Program-made: the position numbers and the translations under genes
Part shown: positions 17,055 to 25,623 of the stretch, piece after piece
Layout of the letters: every line of letters begins with the position of its first letter
Numbering within the stretch: position 1 is the stretch's first letter
NCBI GenBank assembly: GCA_039817415.1
Contig: JBCBVV010000035.1
Span: forward strand, 1-64,000
Reading direction: 5' to 3'
DNA: 64,000 bases
DNA from: JALEFZ01 sp039817415
GTDB taxonomy: Bacteria > Bacteroidota > Bacteroidia > J057
The notes under the pieces: model-generated
Database searches by the model: none
Told to the model about the DNA's origin: nothing
Seen by the model: only the letters and a program-made list of their open reading frames with translations

Positions 17055-18032
17055 ATGAGATTCATTCTTTTTTTTGCAATTGGCTTTCTCTTATTTGCTT
17101 GTGAGGATCGATTTGAGCAAGAAAAGCCTTCATGTATCTACCAGTTGGAAATAACTGCAACTACTTCACCTCCTAATCCAATTGATGTATACCCAAACTA
17201 TTCCATACCCAAATTCATTCCTGGACAAGCGGATGAATTCCTTTTTTTGAAAGAAAGAAGAAATAAGTCGGAAATCATTTTTAAGAACCTTGAAACAAAC
17301 CCTTCTCAAGTGATCCAAGAGGTTGATCGACACATTCGTTGGTATGATATCAATGCCCAAAAACAAATCCTAATGTTAATTGGGGACAGTATTTATATAT
17401 CAAATTATGACGAGAAACCGAGACTTCTTTTGATGGATTCTCCACCTTCTGGTAAGCTTGGAAAATGCGAATGGGCTGACGGGGATATACTTGTGTTGGT
17501 CGGGGTATCTAGTATTTGGAGAGTTACCCCTGATGGAGAAACTATCAAGCAATACGATTTCCCTATTCCGATCATCGATTTTTGGATTGGAGAGGATCTT
17601 CTCGTTATCGCAAATATTGAAGATTTATATGTTTATGATCGAGAAGGAGAAAATCTCATAAATTCTTTCTTTATCGAGGATTTCTTTAAGCTTCCTTATG
17701 CCACAAGTGGTACAGTTGGATTATTATCAAGGAATCACATTAGTCTTGCGGTAGGAAAATCGAGATCTTCAGAAGTGGAAGACCTGATTTATTTTTCGAC
17801 CTATGAAAATATATTTAGTATTAAAAATGACCGTGGAGAAGTCCCCCAAGTTGAATGGCGAAGATGGGGGTGTATTTTTCCAGATGTAGGGCTTGATATT
17901 GCCTTTGAAGATCATGCCACTCCTCATATTCTTTTTACAGCGATTGATATGGAATCAGGTTGGGATGAAAGAATTCTAGGTATCAATTATATTGATCCAA
18001 TAGGTACAGAGCTATTCCTTTCTTCGGATTAG
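17055..18032 (+). CDS. Lipoprotein of unknown function, possibly beta-propeller
   Basis: The protein has 325 residues with a signal peptide and lipobox (FAIGFLLFAC, Cys about 16). The mature part has several repeats of about 45 residues containing D-G-[DE] turns and short hydrophobic strands (DISIYISN, DILVLVGVSSIWRV, DLLVIANIEDLYVYD), which suggests a WD/Kelch-like propeller. No enzymatic motif is seen. An ATG at 17028 would add MAIRPRKHP before the signal peptide. Base composition is more AT-rich than the neighbours, which may indicate recent acquisition. Confidence 0.7.
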   Translation: MRFILFFAIGFLLFACEDRFEQEKPSCIYQLEITATTSPPNPIDVYPNYSIPKFIPGQADEFLFLKERRNKSEIIFKNLETNPSQVIQEVDRHIRWYDINAQKQILMLIGDSIYISNYDEKPRLLLMDSPPSGKLGKCEWADGDILVLVGVSSIWRVTPDGETIKQYDFPIPIIDFWIGEDLLVIANIEDLYVYDREGENLINSFFIEDFFKLPYATSGTVGLLSRNHISLAVGKSRSSEVEDLIYFSTYENIFSIKNDRGEVPQVEWRRWGCIFPDVGLDIAFEDHATPHILFTAIDMESGWDERILGINYIDPIGTELFLSSD

Positions 18033-18066
18033 TCCAGAATTGATGACCAACCCTATAAAAAAGGTA

Positions 18067-18091
18067 ACCGCTCTTCGTCACGAAGAGCGGT
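18067..18091. other. Perfect 11-bp hairpin in a gene-free region
   Basis: Stem 18067-18077 pairs with 18081-18091 around a 3-nt loop. The plus strand lacks a T tail; the minus strand has a T6 run after a 4-nt gap. It lies 35 nt after the lipoprotein stop and 19 nt before a tiny open frame. It could be a terminator or a leader structure. The gene-free stretch is 18033-18464 (432 nt). Confidence 0.55.
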
Positions 18092-18110
18092 CCAAACCCA
18101 AACAAACACC

Positions 18111-18182
18111 ATGAAAAAACTTATTACGATGTACGGTCCTTCCGGACGAGAGAGATTGTTTGTTCAGGCGTATACCTTATAA
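18111..18182 (+). CDS. Possible 23-residue peptide ORF
   Basis: ATG at 18111 opens MKKLITMYGPSGRERLFV..., 23 codons ending in TAA. It follows the hairpin at 18067-18091 and an A/C-rich spacer, a context that resembles real Bacteroidota starts (ATGAAAAAA after an A-rich leader). There is no homology evidence, so it is listed only as a candidate small peptide or leader. Confidence 0.2.
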   Translation: MKKLITMYGPSGRERLFVQAYTL

Positions 18183-18278
18183 TCAATTACGCTGTACAGA
18201 AGATGGAAGTATTTCCTAAAAGGAGTTTCCAATAAAATGACTTTTCATTGGGTAAGCTTCCGTCTTTCTGAACTATTA

Positions 18279-18310
18279 TTGGCAAATATGTTGCCAACCT
18301 TATTTGCCAA
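18279..18310. repeat. Inverted repeat, 9-bp arms
   Basis: TTGGCAAAT at 18279-18287 is repeated inverted as ATTTGCCAA at 18302-18310, and a third partial copy (TTGCCAA) lies in the loop, so alternative hairpins can form. It sits in the gene-free region 18033-18464. It may be a regulator site or part of a small RNA. Confidence 0.45.
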
Positions 18311-18464
18311 TTACGCAAAATACATGAATGGTCAATCCGAAAGGGCGAATGGTCGCTTGATCTGCTTCAATTGTTGGTAATCTTGGATTATTGGCAGTTT
18401 TTAGATTAGAATATTATGGCATTAGAAATATTACGCTAGACAAGTGTATAGGAAAAAAATCAAA

Positions 18465-19250
18465 TTAAAGGGGTAATGATGGTAAGTCATACTTTTTCTG
18501 GAAGCTTGCATATTGATCCTTAGGGAGTTGGACCAAATAAGTTTGGTAGCGTTGATCTAGCCAGTAGACAAGCTTTTTCATCTCACCTTTGTCCATAGAA
18601 GTGCAGCCCGCTGTGCCATTGCCTCCCTTTCTCCATACATGCAGGAAAATACAAGAACCTCCTCCAGGCTGTTGATTCCCATTGTGGTCTACAAAAACCC
18701 CCCATTCGTACAAATCATCGTCACGTAGCATGTGATCCGTGCTATTCCAATCGGCCATGGTCTTACCTTCTTTCACAATTTTGTTGTAATAAGAAGACTC
18801 ACTGTCCTCAATGCACATGACAGTTGAGTCGACCTGCGTGTATGCCCATTTTAGTGAACGGTCTCTGGGCGCATAGCCAAAGGCCTGCGAGAGGGAGAAT
18901 ATACCAGCAGGTGATTTTAAATCCCCCTCCTTCTTGTTGGGACCTTCTAATGCAGTGAAGTCTGCTAGACCTATACCCCATCCTAAGCCTTTCTTCCCTA
19001 TGATCACATCAATGGTCTCCCCAACCTGAAAATATTGATCCCCAGCCTCGGAAGGAGTCAGCCGTAACATTTTCCCATAGGGGGTATCCCAATTTTCTGT
19101 CAATACAACAATATATTGGGTTGGGAGGAGGGAGGAAATGGCTTGGGTTTGAGATGTGGATGGAGTCTCGCTAGCTGATTGCGAAGAGGTTTCGACAGAT
19201 TGACAGGCTATCAGAGCGAACAGGGGTAGGATTAGGTACATAGATTTCAT
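18465..19250 (-). CDS. L,D-transpeptidase family lipoprotein (YkuD-like)
   Basis: The protein has 261 residues with a lipobox (FALIAC, Cys about 16), a Ser/Thr-rich linker and a catalytic domain. The domain has His204 and Cys216 in the pattern FLHVWRKGGNGTAGCTSM, matching the YkuD HxxxxGxxGxxGCxS signature. Upstream, GDLKSPAGIFSL and AFGYAP match the conserved SPAG(x)F segment. The enzyme is expected to cross-link peptidoglycan or attach proteins to it in the periplasm. It is a monocistronic gene. Confidence 0.88.
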   Translation of the reverse strand: MKSMYLILPLFALIACQSVETSSQSASETPSTSQTQAISSLLPTQYIVVLTENWDTPYGKMLRLTPSEAGDQYFQVGETIDVIIGKKGLGWGIGLADFTALEGPNKKEGDLKSPAGIFSLSQAFGYAPRDRSLKWAYTQVDSTVMCIEDSESSYYNKIVKEGKTMADWNSTDHMLRDDDLYEWGVFVDHNGNQQPGGGSCIFLHVWRKGGNGTAGCTSMDKGEMKKLVYWLDQRYQTYLVQLPKDQYASFQKKYDLPSLPL

Positions 19251-19419
19251 CGGAGGCAGAATTTTATCGGTGATACAAAAAGTAAGGAATTATGTGTTGG
19301 AAGCGCAAGCTTTGGAAGGTTGGCTTGACCGAAAATCATTTCGATGGTAGGAAAAAGGCTTCTTCATTGCTTATAGATAGGGAAATCAGTAATTTTTGAA
19401 TTCACTAAATTTCGAATGT

Positions 19420-20439
19420 ATGAGATATATATACCTTCTGCTGATTCTGGGGCTGATGAGCTTTTCTTCCTGCGATACGAGCAATGCACAGGAAAACCCT
19501 AAAAACAAAAAGCGTCCTGAATGGGCTTTGGTTATACATGGTGGAGCTGGATACATGAGTCCCGATAAGATGGAAGCTAGCCTGGATAAAGAATATCGTG
19601 ATGGCTTGGCTGAAGCCCTTGATGCAGGGGAAAGAGTTCTGGCGAATGGTGGTTCTGCAGAAGATGCTGTCGTCGCTACTATACAGGTTATGGAAGCGAA
19701 TCCAAGGTTTAATTCCGCTGTGGGTGCTGTACTGACGATGGAAGGGAAAGCTGAGTTGGATGCTTCTTTTATGTCAGGTAATACCAGAAACTCTGGTGCT
19801 GTAGCAGGTGTAACCAACCTCAAAAGTCCAATCGCAGCGGCAAGATTGGTCATGGATTCTTCAAAGCATGTGATGATGGCAGGTAGAGGTGCAGAAGTTT
19901 ATGCCATGAGCCATGGGTTAGACACTGTTCCCAATTCTTATTTCATTACAGATAGGAGAATGGATCAATTCAATAGAAAGATCAACGATCTCAAGCCCAA
20001 ACCCGATCCTGTCAAGAAAAAATACGGTACCGTAGGCTGTGCTGCTCTAGATAAAGAGGGCAATTTGGCAGCGGGTACTTCCACAGGGGGGATGATGTTT
20101 AAGGAATATGGAAGGGTAGGGGATGCTCCTATCATCGGAGCCGGTACCTATGCCGACAACAATACTTGTGCAGTTTCTTGTACAGGCCACGGGGAATACT
20201 TTATCAGGAATGTCGTGGCCTATGATGTAGCTGCTAGAATGGGCTATTTGAAGGAAAGTCTGAAAGATGCAGCAGATTATATCATCAATGACAAATTGGT
20301 GCAAATTGAAGCCAGTGGAGGACTGATTGCCATTGATAAAGAAGGAAATGTAGCCATGCCATTCAACAGCTCTGGTATGTTTAGAGGCTATCGCAAATCT
20401 ACTGGCGAAAATTATGTTGGAATTTATAAGGATGAGTAA
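19420..20439 (+). CDS. Isoaspartyl peptidase / L-asparaginase (Ntn-hydrolase)
   Basis: From the ATG at 19420 the protein has 339 residues, with a signal peptide that ends in a possible lipobox (LMSFSSC). The mature enzyme begins with EWALVIHGGAGYMS and is self-cleaved before Thr204 in YGTVGCAALDKEGNLAAGTSTGGM, the hallmark of plant-type asparaginases. The residues GAGTYADN and CTGHGEYFIR line the active site. The family hydrolyses isoaspartyl peptides and asparagine, here outside the cytoplasm. An upstream TTG (19396) is in frame but lacks signal-peptide features. Confidence 0.93.
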   Translation: MRYIYLLLILGLMSFSSCDTSNAQENPKNKKRPEWALVIHGGAGYMSPDKMEASLDKEYRDGLAEALDAGERVLANGGSAEDAVVATIQVMEANPRFNSAVGAVLTMEGKAELDASFMSGNTRNSGAVAGVTNLKSPIAAARLVMDSSKHVMMAGRGAEVYAMSHGLDTVPNSYFITDRRMDQFNRKINDLKPKPDPVKKKYGTVGCAALDKEGNLAAGTSTGGMMFKEYGRVGDAPIIGAGTYADNNTCAVSCTGHGEYFIRNVVAYDVAARMGYLKESLKDAADYIINDKLVQIEASGGLIAIDKEGNVAMPFNSSGMFRGYRKSTGENYVGIYKDE

Positions 20440-20454
20440 GGGAGGGCATAGCCA

Positions 20455-20489
20455 TTTGCTGGCTACTCTTAGCTGTTTTCTTATATTTG
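20455..20489 (+). promoter_or_regulatory. Promoter of the 3-hydroxyacyl-CoA dehydrogenase gene
   Basis: TTTG (20455-20458), a 23-nt spacer and TATATTTG (20482-20489) match the Bacteroidota -33/-7 pattern. The start codon is 23 nt downstream of the box, so the leader would be short. Confidence 0.65.
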
Positions 20490-20511
20490 CGGCCATACTA
20501 ACTACAAGTAC

Positions 20512-21369
20512 ATGCTGGATAAATTTCAAAAAGTTGCTGTGATCGGAGCGGGAACCATGGGGAACGGAATTGCCCACGTTTTCGCCCAAAGTGGCTATCA
20601 AGTAAACCTCATTGATATTTCTGAGGAGGCGCTCCAAAGGGGCCTTGCCACCATTGGTAAAAACATGGATCGCCAGATCAAGAAAGAAAAGATTACAGAG
20701 GCAGACAAAGCTGCTGCACTGGGTAGAATCCAATCTATAACTGATCTGAGTTCTGGGGTGAGTGATCGTGATATCATTGTCGAGGCTGCTACAGAAAATG
20801 TCGACATCAAGCTTAAGATTTTCGCTCAGATCGATGAGGCAGCTCCTGCCAGGGCTATTTTAGCCTCAAACACTTCCTCCATCTCCATCACACAAATTGG
20901 TGCGGCAACCAAAAGAAGTGAAAAGGTAATCGGAATGCATTTCATGAATCCGGTTCCTGTTATGAAGCTGATTGAGGTTATTTCGGGCTATGATACTGAT
21001 GAACAAGTCAAGAACGACATCCTTGAACTTTCAAAAGACTTAGGGAAGGTTCCTGTCCCAGCAAATGATTATCCTGGCTTTGTAGCCAATCGTATTCTTA
21101 TGCCCATGATCAATGAGGCCATTTATACATACTACGAAGGGGTAGCTGGTGTAGAGGAGATTGATACAATTATGAAGTTGGGCATGGCACATCCGATGGG
21201 GCCATTGACCTTGGCTGATTTTATTGGGTTGGATGTATGCTTGGCTATTCTTGAGGTCCTTCATGAAGGTTTTGGCAATCCTAAATATGCCCCTTGTCCT
21301 TTGTTGAAAAACATGGTAATGGCTGGACACTTAGGTAGAAAGACCGGAAAGGGATTCTATACCTATTAA
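20512..21369 (+). CDS. 3-hydroxybutyryl-CoA (3-hydroxyacyl-CoA) dehydrogenase
   Basis: The protein has 285 residues, the normal length for the single-domain enzyme. The N-terminal Rossmann site is GAGTMGNGIAH. The catalytic histidine lies in GMHFMNPVPVMKLIE, followed by the dimerisation helices from NDYPGFVANRILMPM to GRKTGKGFYTY. It oxidises (S)-3-hydroxyacyl-CoA with NAD(P)+, working in fatty-acid degradation or short-chain acid metabolism in the cytoplasm. It has its own promoter and terminator, so it is a single-gene unit. Confidence 0.95.
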   Translation: MLDKFQKVAVIGAGTMGNGIAHVFAQSGYQVNLIDISEEALQRGLATIGKNMDRQIKKEKITEADKAAALGRIQSITDLSSGVSDRDIIVEAATENVDIKLKIFAQIDEAAPARAILASNTSSISITQIGAATKRSEKVIGMHFMNPVPVMKLIEVISGYDTDEQVKNDILELSKDLGKVPVPANDYPGFVANRILMPMINEAIYTYYEGVAGVEEIDTIMKLGMAHPMGPLTLADFIGLDVCLAILEVLHEGFGNPKYAPCPLLKNMVMAGHLGRKTGKGFYTY

Positions 21370-21391
21370 CCAATAGCCTTATTTTATACAA

Positions 21392-21424
21392 AAAAGGGGT
21401 TCATCCAATCGATGAACCCCTTTT
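21392..21424. terminator. Bidirectional rho-independent terminator
   Basis: A 13-bp stem (21392-21404 with 21412-21424), AAAAGGGGTTCAT and its complement, carries a T run on each strand. It separates the convergent dehydrogenase and DUF1501 genes. Confidence 0.93.
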
Positions 21425-21444
21425 GGTTATTAGATACCTGCTTC

Positions 21445-23103
21445 CTACCTCCTGAGCATCACCTTTTCCGAAGCCATATTGGCTCCTTGATCAGAAACCA
21501 ATTGGAGGATATAAGGCCCATTTGGCAGATCGGGAAATTCAACGTCAATCATATTTGGACCCGCGAGGATCTGGTGCTTCTCCTGCAGAATGAGCCTACC
21601 ATGAATATCTCTCAGGAATACGGTCGCCAGATGAGATAAAGTAGATGAGAAACTGATATGGACCTCCTCCTGTACAGGATTAGGGAAGAATGTATAGGCC
21701 ACCTCAATCTCCTGTTCAATATCGGTCGTATCCGTAATTTGACTGAAATAACAAGCTGGGTCTACATAGTGATCCTTGTCTACAATAGCCAGTTTGTTGG
21801 GCAAATAGGCATCCATTTCTGTCGCCATAAGGGCATCATTAGAGGCTCCTAACCAATCTTGGACAAGAGTGGTAAATACTTGCCGGTAATCGTGTTGATA
21901 GCCTACGAATAGGTTATTCTGAACCGTAGAGAAGTCAGGGTTCTCACCGATAATACCTGGGTTCACGGCCTTTCCAAAGATGAACATAGGGGCAAGATCA
22001 CCATGATCTGTTCCAAAGCTCCCGTTCTCTCCCGGTTTTCTTCCAAATTCCGAGAAGGTGGCAGCAATTACCTTGTTGTCCAAACTCATCAATTCAAGAT
22101 CATCTAAAAAGGCTTTTACGGATTCAGAAAGTTCTAGTAAAAGTTCTGCATGATCACCAGTGGTACTGGCACCCGCTTCAACTTGATTAACGTGTGTATC
22201 GAAACCATTGAGCTGGACGAGATAGACCTTGGATTGACAGCCTCCATTGATCAGCCTTGCCACTGTCTTTAATTGATCTGCCAAGTCATGGTTGGGATAA
22301 TTCCCCATGTTGATGCCCTGGTTGAACACATCAGAAATGCGTTGCGCATATTTGCTTGTGCTCGCCTCCATGTCCATGATAAACTGAATCTCGTCCCCAT
22401 ATTCAGAGTCAGGAATGTTCTTCAATCCAGGCCCTCCGATTTCAGAAATGAGGCTGTAAAAGCCAGATGGATCCTGTCCGCTCAAGTTGATCCCCGAACT
22501 GTGTTCCTGCTCAGTATGAAATCCCAATGAAGGTTTGGGATCTCCCAATTGTATACCGAGAGGATCTGGCATAAAGGGCTGTGGATTACCAGCTAAGCCT
22601 GGATAGGTGAAATTCAAGTAACGTCCCATCCAGCCAGAAGTCTTGTTAAAATTGGCTGGTGTCCCATCTCCAGCGCTTAACCACAGATCGGTTGATTTGA
22701 AATGAGATCTATTTTGGTCGTTGTAAGCTACACCTTGAATGATACTTACCTTTCCCTGATCGTACAGACTTTTGATTTCCGTCATAGCAGGGTGGAGGCC
22801 AATTTGTTGATTGGCGGGAAGGCTTGTATCAAGGGTGATATATGAATTCGCCCCTGCGTCAGGGATGAAGATATTGGGCCTGGCGGTACGATAATCAGTG
22901 TATTGATTGATAGGAATGAGGGTGTTTAGGCCATCATTTCCTCCTCTCAATTGAATAAGGACAAGAATTCGCTCTTTCACTTCGGAGCAATTCATGGCCC
23001 TTAGCATATCTGGTGTGGCAAATGCTTTCAACGGTAGCCCATTCAACACAATGGGAGCAGCCGCAGCAGCAGAAGTCAGTTTGATAAAATTTCTTCTTTT
23101 CAT
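21445..23103 (-). CDS. DUF1501 family secreted protein with T9SS sorting domain
   Basis: The protein has 552 residues. It begins MKRRNFIK with an Ala-rich hydrophobic stretch, a Tat-like signal. The DUF1501 core starts at ILVLIQLRGGNDGLNTLIP and includes the metal-site-like segments QGVAYNDQNRSHF, DTHVNQ and SEFGRKPGENGSFGTDHGDLAPMFIFG, which place it in the alkaline-phosphatase/sulfatase-like superfamily. The last ~75 residues (FFPNPVQEEVHISF ... YILQLVSDQG) are a T9SS sorting domain. The function is unknown; it is almost always paired with DUF1800, as here. An in-frame TTG lies three codons upstream; the ATG at 23103 is preferred. Confidence 0.93.
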   Translation of the reverse strand: MKRRNFIKLTSAAAAAPIVLNGLPLKAFATPDMLRAMNCSEVKERILVLIQLRGGNDGLNTLIPINQYTDYRTARPNIFIPDAGANSYITLDTSLPANQQIGLHPAMTEIKSLYDQGKVSIIQGVAYNDQNRSHFKSTDLWLSAGDGTPANFNKTSGWMGRYLNFTYPGLAGNPQPFMPDPLGIQLGDPKPSLGFHTEQEHSSGINLSGQDPSGFYSLISEIGGPGLKNIPDSEYGDEIQFIMDMEASTSKYAQRISDVFNQGINMGNYPNHDLADQLKTVARLINGGCQSKVYLVQLNGFDTHVNQVEAGASTTGDHAELLLELSESVKAFLDDLELMSLDNKVIAATFSEFGRKPGENGSFGTDHGDLAPMFIFGKAVNPGIIGENPDFSTVQNNLFVGYQHDYRQVFTTLVQDWLGASNDALMATEMDAYLPNKLAIVDKDHYVDPACYFSQITDTTDIEQEIEVAYTFFPNPVQEEVHISFSSTLSHLATVFLRDIHGRLILQEKHQILAGPNMIDVEFPDLPNGPYILQLVSDQGANMASEKVMLRR

Positions 23104-23124
23104 CTTTGGCAAATGTTAAATGGC

Positions 23125-24741
23125 TTAAAACAATTGATACTCCGGTGAATACATGATGGCAGTAATCAGGTTGCTAATCGGGATTTTTACTTCTGTATCA
23201 TCTCCACTTAGGGTGAAATTCCCCCATTCGTAGGCCCAATCAGCTTCTGTTTGACCGGCCAGGAAAATATCGTTGAAGTAATAATCAAACCTGTCGGCAT
23301 CTGCTTCTTCCGGTATCATGTAGGCCAAAAACTCTGTTACTAGGGTCCGCGCTGTTCCTGGTTCTGAGATGTTTTTATCTACCCAATCCGTTACGTTGAG
23401 CTCTACTCCTCCATTGCCCCCTCCAGCGAGTACTCTTCTGCCTGTCAAGATGATTTCGGAGAGTTTATATCGGGCAATGATAGAACTGGAATTAAACCAG
23501 TTTCTATGATAGGAGGGAATTTGATAGTAAGCCGGGTAACCTGCCACTACACTTGGTTTGAACAGCTCAAAACCAGCTTGTGGGAAGAACACACTGAGGA
23601 TAGAGCGATTGTAAAAGTTTTGATAATGATTCAGTGGATCAGTGCTTGGATCAGGCACTGGGATGTCAAAAAGGCTGGCTGCTCCCAGAAATAACTCCAA
23701 GGGAGATTTGATCATATTCCCGATGATTTCATCTGAAGCCAGCATATCGTCTGCATCATAGAAATGTTGACTCTGGAACAATTGCTGTAGGACGGGAACA
23801 ATCTCGAAATTGTTGGTTGAAAAGGTGGTAGCAAGCGGTTCAATGACATCTGCCTCTATTTCGCTGGTAATTTTTCTCCCTACAAAATAGCGATAGAGCT
23901 TTCTCACAAAATAGCGTGCTGTTTCAGCCTGAGTGTAAATCATATCAATGAAGTCCTCAATCTCACGTCGCATGTCAGCAGCATTGGTCGCTCCTGTAAT
24001 CACATGGTTGTTGAAACGATGGCTAAATGTTTTGTCTCCTGTATCGTGTTGATTAAAATTATTATAGCCCGAAGGGATATTAGTTTCAGAATCAACGATA
24101 TTGCGTTGTGTAGCGCGCTTAATGCCTGTTAAAACGCGGGCAGCTTGTACTACATCATCCTCGGTGTAATTCGTGTAATCGCCTAGACCCACCTGATCTC
24201 CCTTTCCTATGGTAAAAAGTTCAAGTAGTTCTCTCGCGTAATTTTCATTGGGGTTCGCCTTGTTATTCAGCGTATTATCGAGATAGGCAAGCATGAGATT
24301 GTCATAGGTCATCCGGACCGCAAACTTCTTAAAGTTTCCCAAGGCATTATACCTCAACAATGAAATGTGGTCGAAATATAAGGTGGATTGGCCTTCATGT
24401 GCAGTTACAAATACTGTATGGAGGAAAAAGGACATTCTTGACAACATGCTGATGTCTCTTCTCGCCTCATCCAGCCACCAAGCAATGACATAGGTTCGGA
24501 GCCTGAAATTTTGGCTAACAGGTGGTATACCAGAGTTGATCCAGGGAGATCCCGAAGCAGGATCAATAGGTTCGGATAAATGAGGAGCGGCAGGGATGAG
24601 GAGTTCAGCGACAGCCTGTGCAGCTGTTTTCTGAGCAAATGCATCAATCCTCGCTTTGGTCGGCGTAAAAGTAACCCTTCTCAGCAAATGAGCTGCGAGT
24701 CGCTTTCCCAAGACGCCTGTTCTTTCTTGCAGAGAGGCCAT
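23125..24741 (-). CDS. DUF1800 family protein
   Basis: The protein has 538 residues. The N-terminal helical part contains AAHLLRRVTFTPTKARIDAFA. The core carries the conserved NENYARELLELFTIGKGDQVG motif, QAARVLTGIK, the histidine-rich stretch around NQHDTGDKTFSHRF and FVRKLYRYFVGRKI. No clear signal peptide is visible. It is immediately upstream of DUF1501 (21 nt between them) and the two form one transcription unit ending at the bidirectional terminator. The pair is widespread in Bacteroidota and Planctomycetes; its biochemical role is not settled. Confidence 0.93.
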   Translation of the reverse strand: MASLQERTGVLGKRLAAHLLRRVTFTPTKARIDAFAQKTAAQAVAELLIPAAPHLSEPIDPASGSPWINSGIPPVSQNFRLRTYVIAWWLDEARRDISMLSRMSFFLHTVFVTAHEGQSTLYFDHISLLRYNALGNFKKFAVRMTYDNLMLAYLDNTLNNKANPNENYARELLELFTIGKGDQVGLGDYTNYTEDDVVQAARVLTGIKRATQRNIVDSETNIPSGYNNFNQHDTGDKTFSHRFNNHVITGATNAADMRREIEDFIDMIYTQAETARYFVRKLYRYFVGRKITSEIEADVIEPLATTFSTNNFEIVPVLQQLFQSQHFYDADDMLASDEIIGNMIKSPLELFLGAASLFDIPVPDPSTDPLNHYQNFYNRSILSVFFPQAGFELFKPSVVAGYPAYYQIPSYHRNWFNSSSIIARYKLSEIILTGRRVLAGGGNGGVELNVTDWVDKNISEPGTARTLVTEFLAYMIPEEADADRFDYYFNDIFLAGQTEADWAYEWGNFTLSGDDTEVKIPISNLITAIMYSPEYQLF

Positions 24742-24896
24742 GGTATGTAGGTTGACAGTGTGATGGTTGGAAAGAGGATGGTAGGAGATTCAATAGTTAA
24801 AATATAAAACATCCTAAAATATTCCGCATTTCCAGCTAAAGTACCAATTGGTTTATAGCGCTTAGACTATCGAATTCGTCTAAGGATTAAAAGCTT

Positions 24897-25211
24897 ATGA
24901 AATTATTTTCAACCGGTATCCTACTGATTGTTATGTTGCTCCTTTCAACTTCTTGTTTGAGAGAGAATCAGAATATGAATTGTGATGAAGTTGGATTTAT
25001 GTGGCCCGACTTAGCTTTATGTGCATGCTGTGGAGGGTATTTTTTGGAGGTAAATGGAGATACTTTTAGGGTAGACGAAGCTCCACAGGCCTTGCTAGAT
25101 AGTCTTTTTTCCAAAGGAGATCGTACCGAGGTAAATGTTGGATATGAATCAAAAGATGTGTTTTGCGGAATGGACAGAGTAGATATCCTCTGTGGGGAAA
25201 CGATCAACTAA
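24897..25211 (+). CDS. Small cysteine-rich lipoprotein A (CxCCGGY), tandem duplicate
   Basis: The protein has 104 residues with a signal peptide and lipobox (LLLSTSC, Cys about 20). The mature part has a compact motif, LCACCGGYFLEV, an FRVDEAPQALLDSL helix region and two later cysteines (VFCGM, DILCGE). The number and spacing of cysteines suggest disulfides or metal binding. It shares these marks in order with the following gene. No family name is recognised; it is probably anchored in the outer membrane. Confidence 0.75.
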   Translation: MKLFSTGILLIVMLLLSTSCLRENQNMNCDEVGFMWPDLALCACCGGYFLEVNGDTFRVDEAPQALLDSLFSKGDRTEVNVGYESKDVFCGMDRVDILCGETIN

Positions 25212-25228
25212 CTTAATTTCTCTGGAGC

Positions 25229-25558
25229 ATGAAAAAATCATTGAGCATCCTGTTATTAAGTGTTTGTGTGGCATTAGTATCATTGTCTTGCCGCCAAGAG
25301 CAGGTAAATCGTTGTGTACATGAAGGGGAAATAACTGGGTATGACTACTCTCGCTGCATGTGTTGTGGTGGCTATTTGTTGGATATTCCTCAAGGTGTAT
25401 TCAGACTTGACGGGGCACCGGAAGCGTTTATGGCCGAACTTGATCAATTAGAGGAGCGTGATTTTCCCGTTGCTGTCAGGGTCAATTTTGACTCTACGGC
25501 CATTTCCTGTATTGATATGCGGATCGATCTCGTTTGTGCAGATTTTATAGATAATTAG
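25229..25558 (+). CDS. Small cysteine-rich lipoprotein B (CxCCGGY), tandem duplicate
   Basis: The protein has 109 residues with a lipobox-like VSLSC (Cys about 21), CMCCGGYLLDI, FRLDGAPEAFMAEL and the two later cysteines (ISCIDM, LVCADF). The order and spacing match the upstream gene, 17 nt away, which makes them diverged duplicates in one operon. The function is unknown. A terminator follows. Confidence 0.75.
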   Translation: MKKSLSILLLSVCVALVSLSCRQEQVNRCVHEGEITGYDYSRCMCCGGYLLDIPQGVFRLDGAPEAFMAELDQLEERDFPVAVRVNFDSTAISCIDMRIDLVCADFIDN

Positions 25559-25572
25559 CCTTTTGGATATAG

Positions 25573-25597
25573 AAAAAGCCGGCAAAAAGCCGGCTTT
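25573..25597. terminator. Bidirectional terminator
   Basis: A 9-bp GC-rich stem (25575-25583 with 25589-25597) with A/T-rich flanks lies between the lipoprotein pair and the convergent PDZ gene. The T run is longer on the minus strand. Confidence 0.85.
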
Positions 25598-25623
25598 CGA
25601 TATTGTGTGTACGATCCTGACGA

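Noticed and set aside
19386..19853. 155-codon minus-strand open frame
   Set aside because: It is antisense to the peptidase N-terminal half and low in complexity; the plus-strand frame carries the family motifs.
20047..20733. 228-codon minus-strand open frame
   Set aside because: It lies antisense to the isoaspartyl peptidase and the dehydrogenase genes, whose active-site motifs are clear. The translated frame shows no domain and no signal peptide.
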